Both the position numbers and the translations under genes were made by a program. Below are positions 13,529 through 14,271 of a DNA stretch of 14,271 bases, piece after piece. The stretch's first letter is position 1, and every line of letters starts with the position of its first letter. The stretch covers positions 1 to 14,271 of the forward strand of contig JAMWCO010000022.1 in the NCBI GenBank assembly GCA_023818785.1, given 5' to 3'. Source of the stretch: Candidatus Omnitrophota bacterium (lineage in GTDB: Bacteria; Ratteibacteria; UBA8468; B48-G9; JAFGKM01). The notes under the pieces were generated by a model, which was given only the letters and a program-made list of their open reading frames with translations, was not told the origin of the DNA and ran no database searches.

Positions 13529-14271
13529 ATGAAAATATATAAAGTAGGGATTATTGGTTTTGGATTTATAGGGAAAGTTCATTATTATTCTTATGAGAAT
13601 ATAAAACATTATTATCCAGATACACCTTTCAGAGCAAAGGTTGTTGGCATTTGTACATCAAAAGAAGAGACAGCAAAAAAGGCAAAAGAAATTTATGGGA
13701 TTGAGTTTGTAACAACTGATTATAAAGAACTTATAGATATCCCAGAAATAGAAATAATTGATATATCAAGCCCAAATATTTATCATTATGAGCAAATTAT
13801 ATATTCAATTAAGAATAAAAAACATATATATTGTGAAAAGCCGATTGTATCAACAATAGAAGAAGCGATAAAGATTGAGAAAAAATTAAAAAATTTTGAC
13901 AGATACCATCAAGTTACATTTCATAATAGATTTATACCAGCGACATTGAAAACAAAAGAATTGATTGATAATGGATTTATTGGTAAACCAACTATTTTTA
14001 GGATTTCATATTATCATTCAGGAAGTGTTGAAAAGGAAAAACCGGTCGGTTGGAAACAGGAAAAAGGTGCTGGTGTTTTACTTGATTTAGGAAGTCATAT
14101 TATAGATTTAATATATTGGTTTTTAGGTAAATTTAGTGAGGTTATAGGGAATGATATGATTTTATATCCAGAAAGACCAACAAAGGATGGGAAGATTATA
14201 AAGATTGAAGTTGAAGACCATATAAGTGTAAGTGTAAAGATGGAAAATGGTGCAATAGGTATAATTGAGGC
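13529..14271 (+). CDS. Gfo/Idh/MocA-family NAD(P)-dependent oxidoreductase (3' partial)
   Basis: Begins with ATG directly after the creatininase stop and stays open to the window end; 247 codons are visible of a family usually about 330-380. The Rossmann fold is clear: VGIIGFGFIGKVH (6-18) for the dinucleotide, then the conserved EKP (103-105) with catalytic Lys104, and GAGVLLDLGSHIIDL (180-194) with the conserved His190 of the substrate site. Relatives oxidise myo-inositol, glucose, or amino sugars, or reduce biliverdin. The GSH motif fits sugar and cyclitol dehydrogenases. It follows the creatininase-like gene without a gap, so both probably act in the same route. The C-terminal part, which would help fix the substrate class, lies outside. 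Confidence 0.92.
   Translation, partial: MKIYKVGIIGFGFIGKVHYYSYENIKHYYPDTPFRAKVVGICTSKEETAKKAKEIYGIEFVTTDYKELIDIPEIEIIDISSPNIYHYEQIIYSIKNKKHIYCEKPIVSTIEEAIKIEKKLKNFDRYHQVTFHNRFIPATLKTKELIDNGFIGKPTIFRISYYHSGSVEKEKPVGWKQEKGAGVLLDLGSHIIDLIYWFLGKFSEVIGNDMILYPERPTKDGKIIKIEVEDHISVSVKMENGAIGIIE

Noticed and set aside
1..14271. CRISPR array, tRNA, rRNA or phage genes
   Set aside because: No regularly spaced direct repeats, no cloverleaf or rRNA sequence, and no structural or integrase genes were seen.

Overview
The window is strongly AT-rich with short, locally GC-rich palindromes. Every gene I can support lies on the + strand, tightly packed and often overlapping by a few bases. An outer-membrane beta-barrel protein and a secreted protein ending in a CFI-box-type tail point to a bacterium with an outer membrane. 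The mix of AT-rich codons, a CFI-box tail, a Bacillus-like efp-accB-accC-yqhY gene order and a RAYT transposase fits an uncultured candidate-phylum lineage, for example one near Omnitrophota/Ratteibacteria. That placement is inference and weak.

Region 1 (1-1006) is the 3' end of a large secreted protein with a poly-glycine linker and CFI-box-like C-terminus. Region 2 (1127-5899) is a housekeeping operon: efp, accB, a REP-associated tyrosine transposase (RAYT), accC, an Asp23/YqhY-like gene, a PHP-domain hydrolase and a type I 3-dehydroquinate dehydratase. efp appears to start at or next to its own transcription start, so it is probably leaderless. The RAYT gene sits between accB and accC. A 22-bp palindromic repeat forms the last codons of accB, and an identical copy lies in frame inside the RAYT gene. 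A second, unrelated GC-rich palindrome fills the gap before aroD.

Region 3 (5888-7470) is an outer-membrane porin-like gene with strong tandem promoters, a long structured 5' leader and an intrinsic terminator. The leader folds into a long hairpin that begins at the predicted transcription start of the downstream promoter. Its loop displays an almost perfect Shine-Dalgarno sequence with no start codon behind it, followed by a second small hairpin and then the real ribosome binding site. It looks like an mRNA-stabilising or ribosome-binding leader and is the most unusual element in the window.

Region 4 (7500-14271) is carbohydrate metabolism. A cytoplasmic GH29 alpha-L-fucosidase-like enzyme is followed by an apparent operon with its own promoter and a LacI-type operator: LacI-family regulator, short FGGY carbohydrate kinase, class III aminotransferase, cupin protein, creatininase-family hydrolase and a Gfo/Idh/MocA dehydrogenase cut by the window end. 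A dehydrogenase, a creatininase-fold hydrolase and a sugar kinase together recall inositol breakdown in Thermotoga. The added aminotransferase suggests an amino-sugar or aminocyclitol variant whose substrate cannot be read from sequence.
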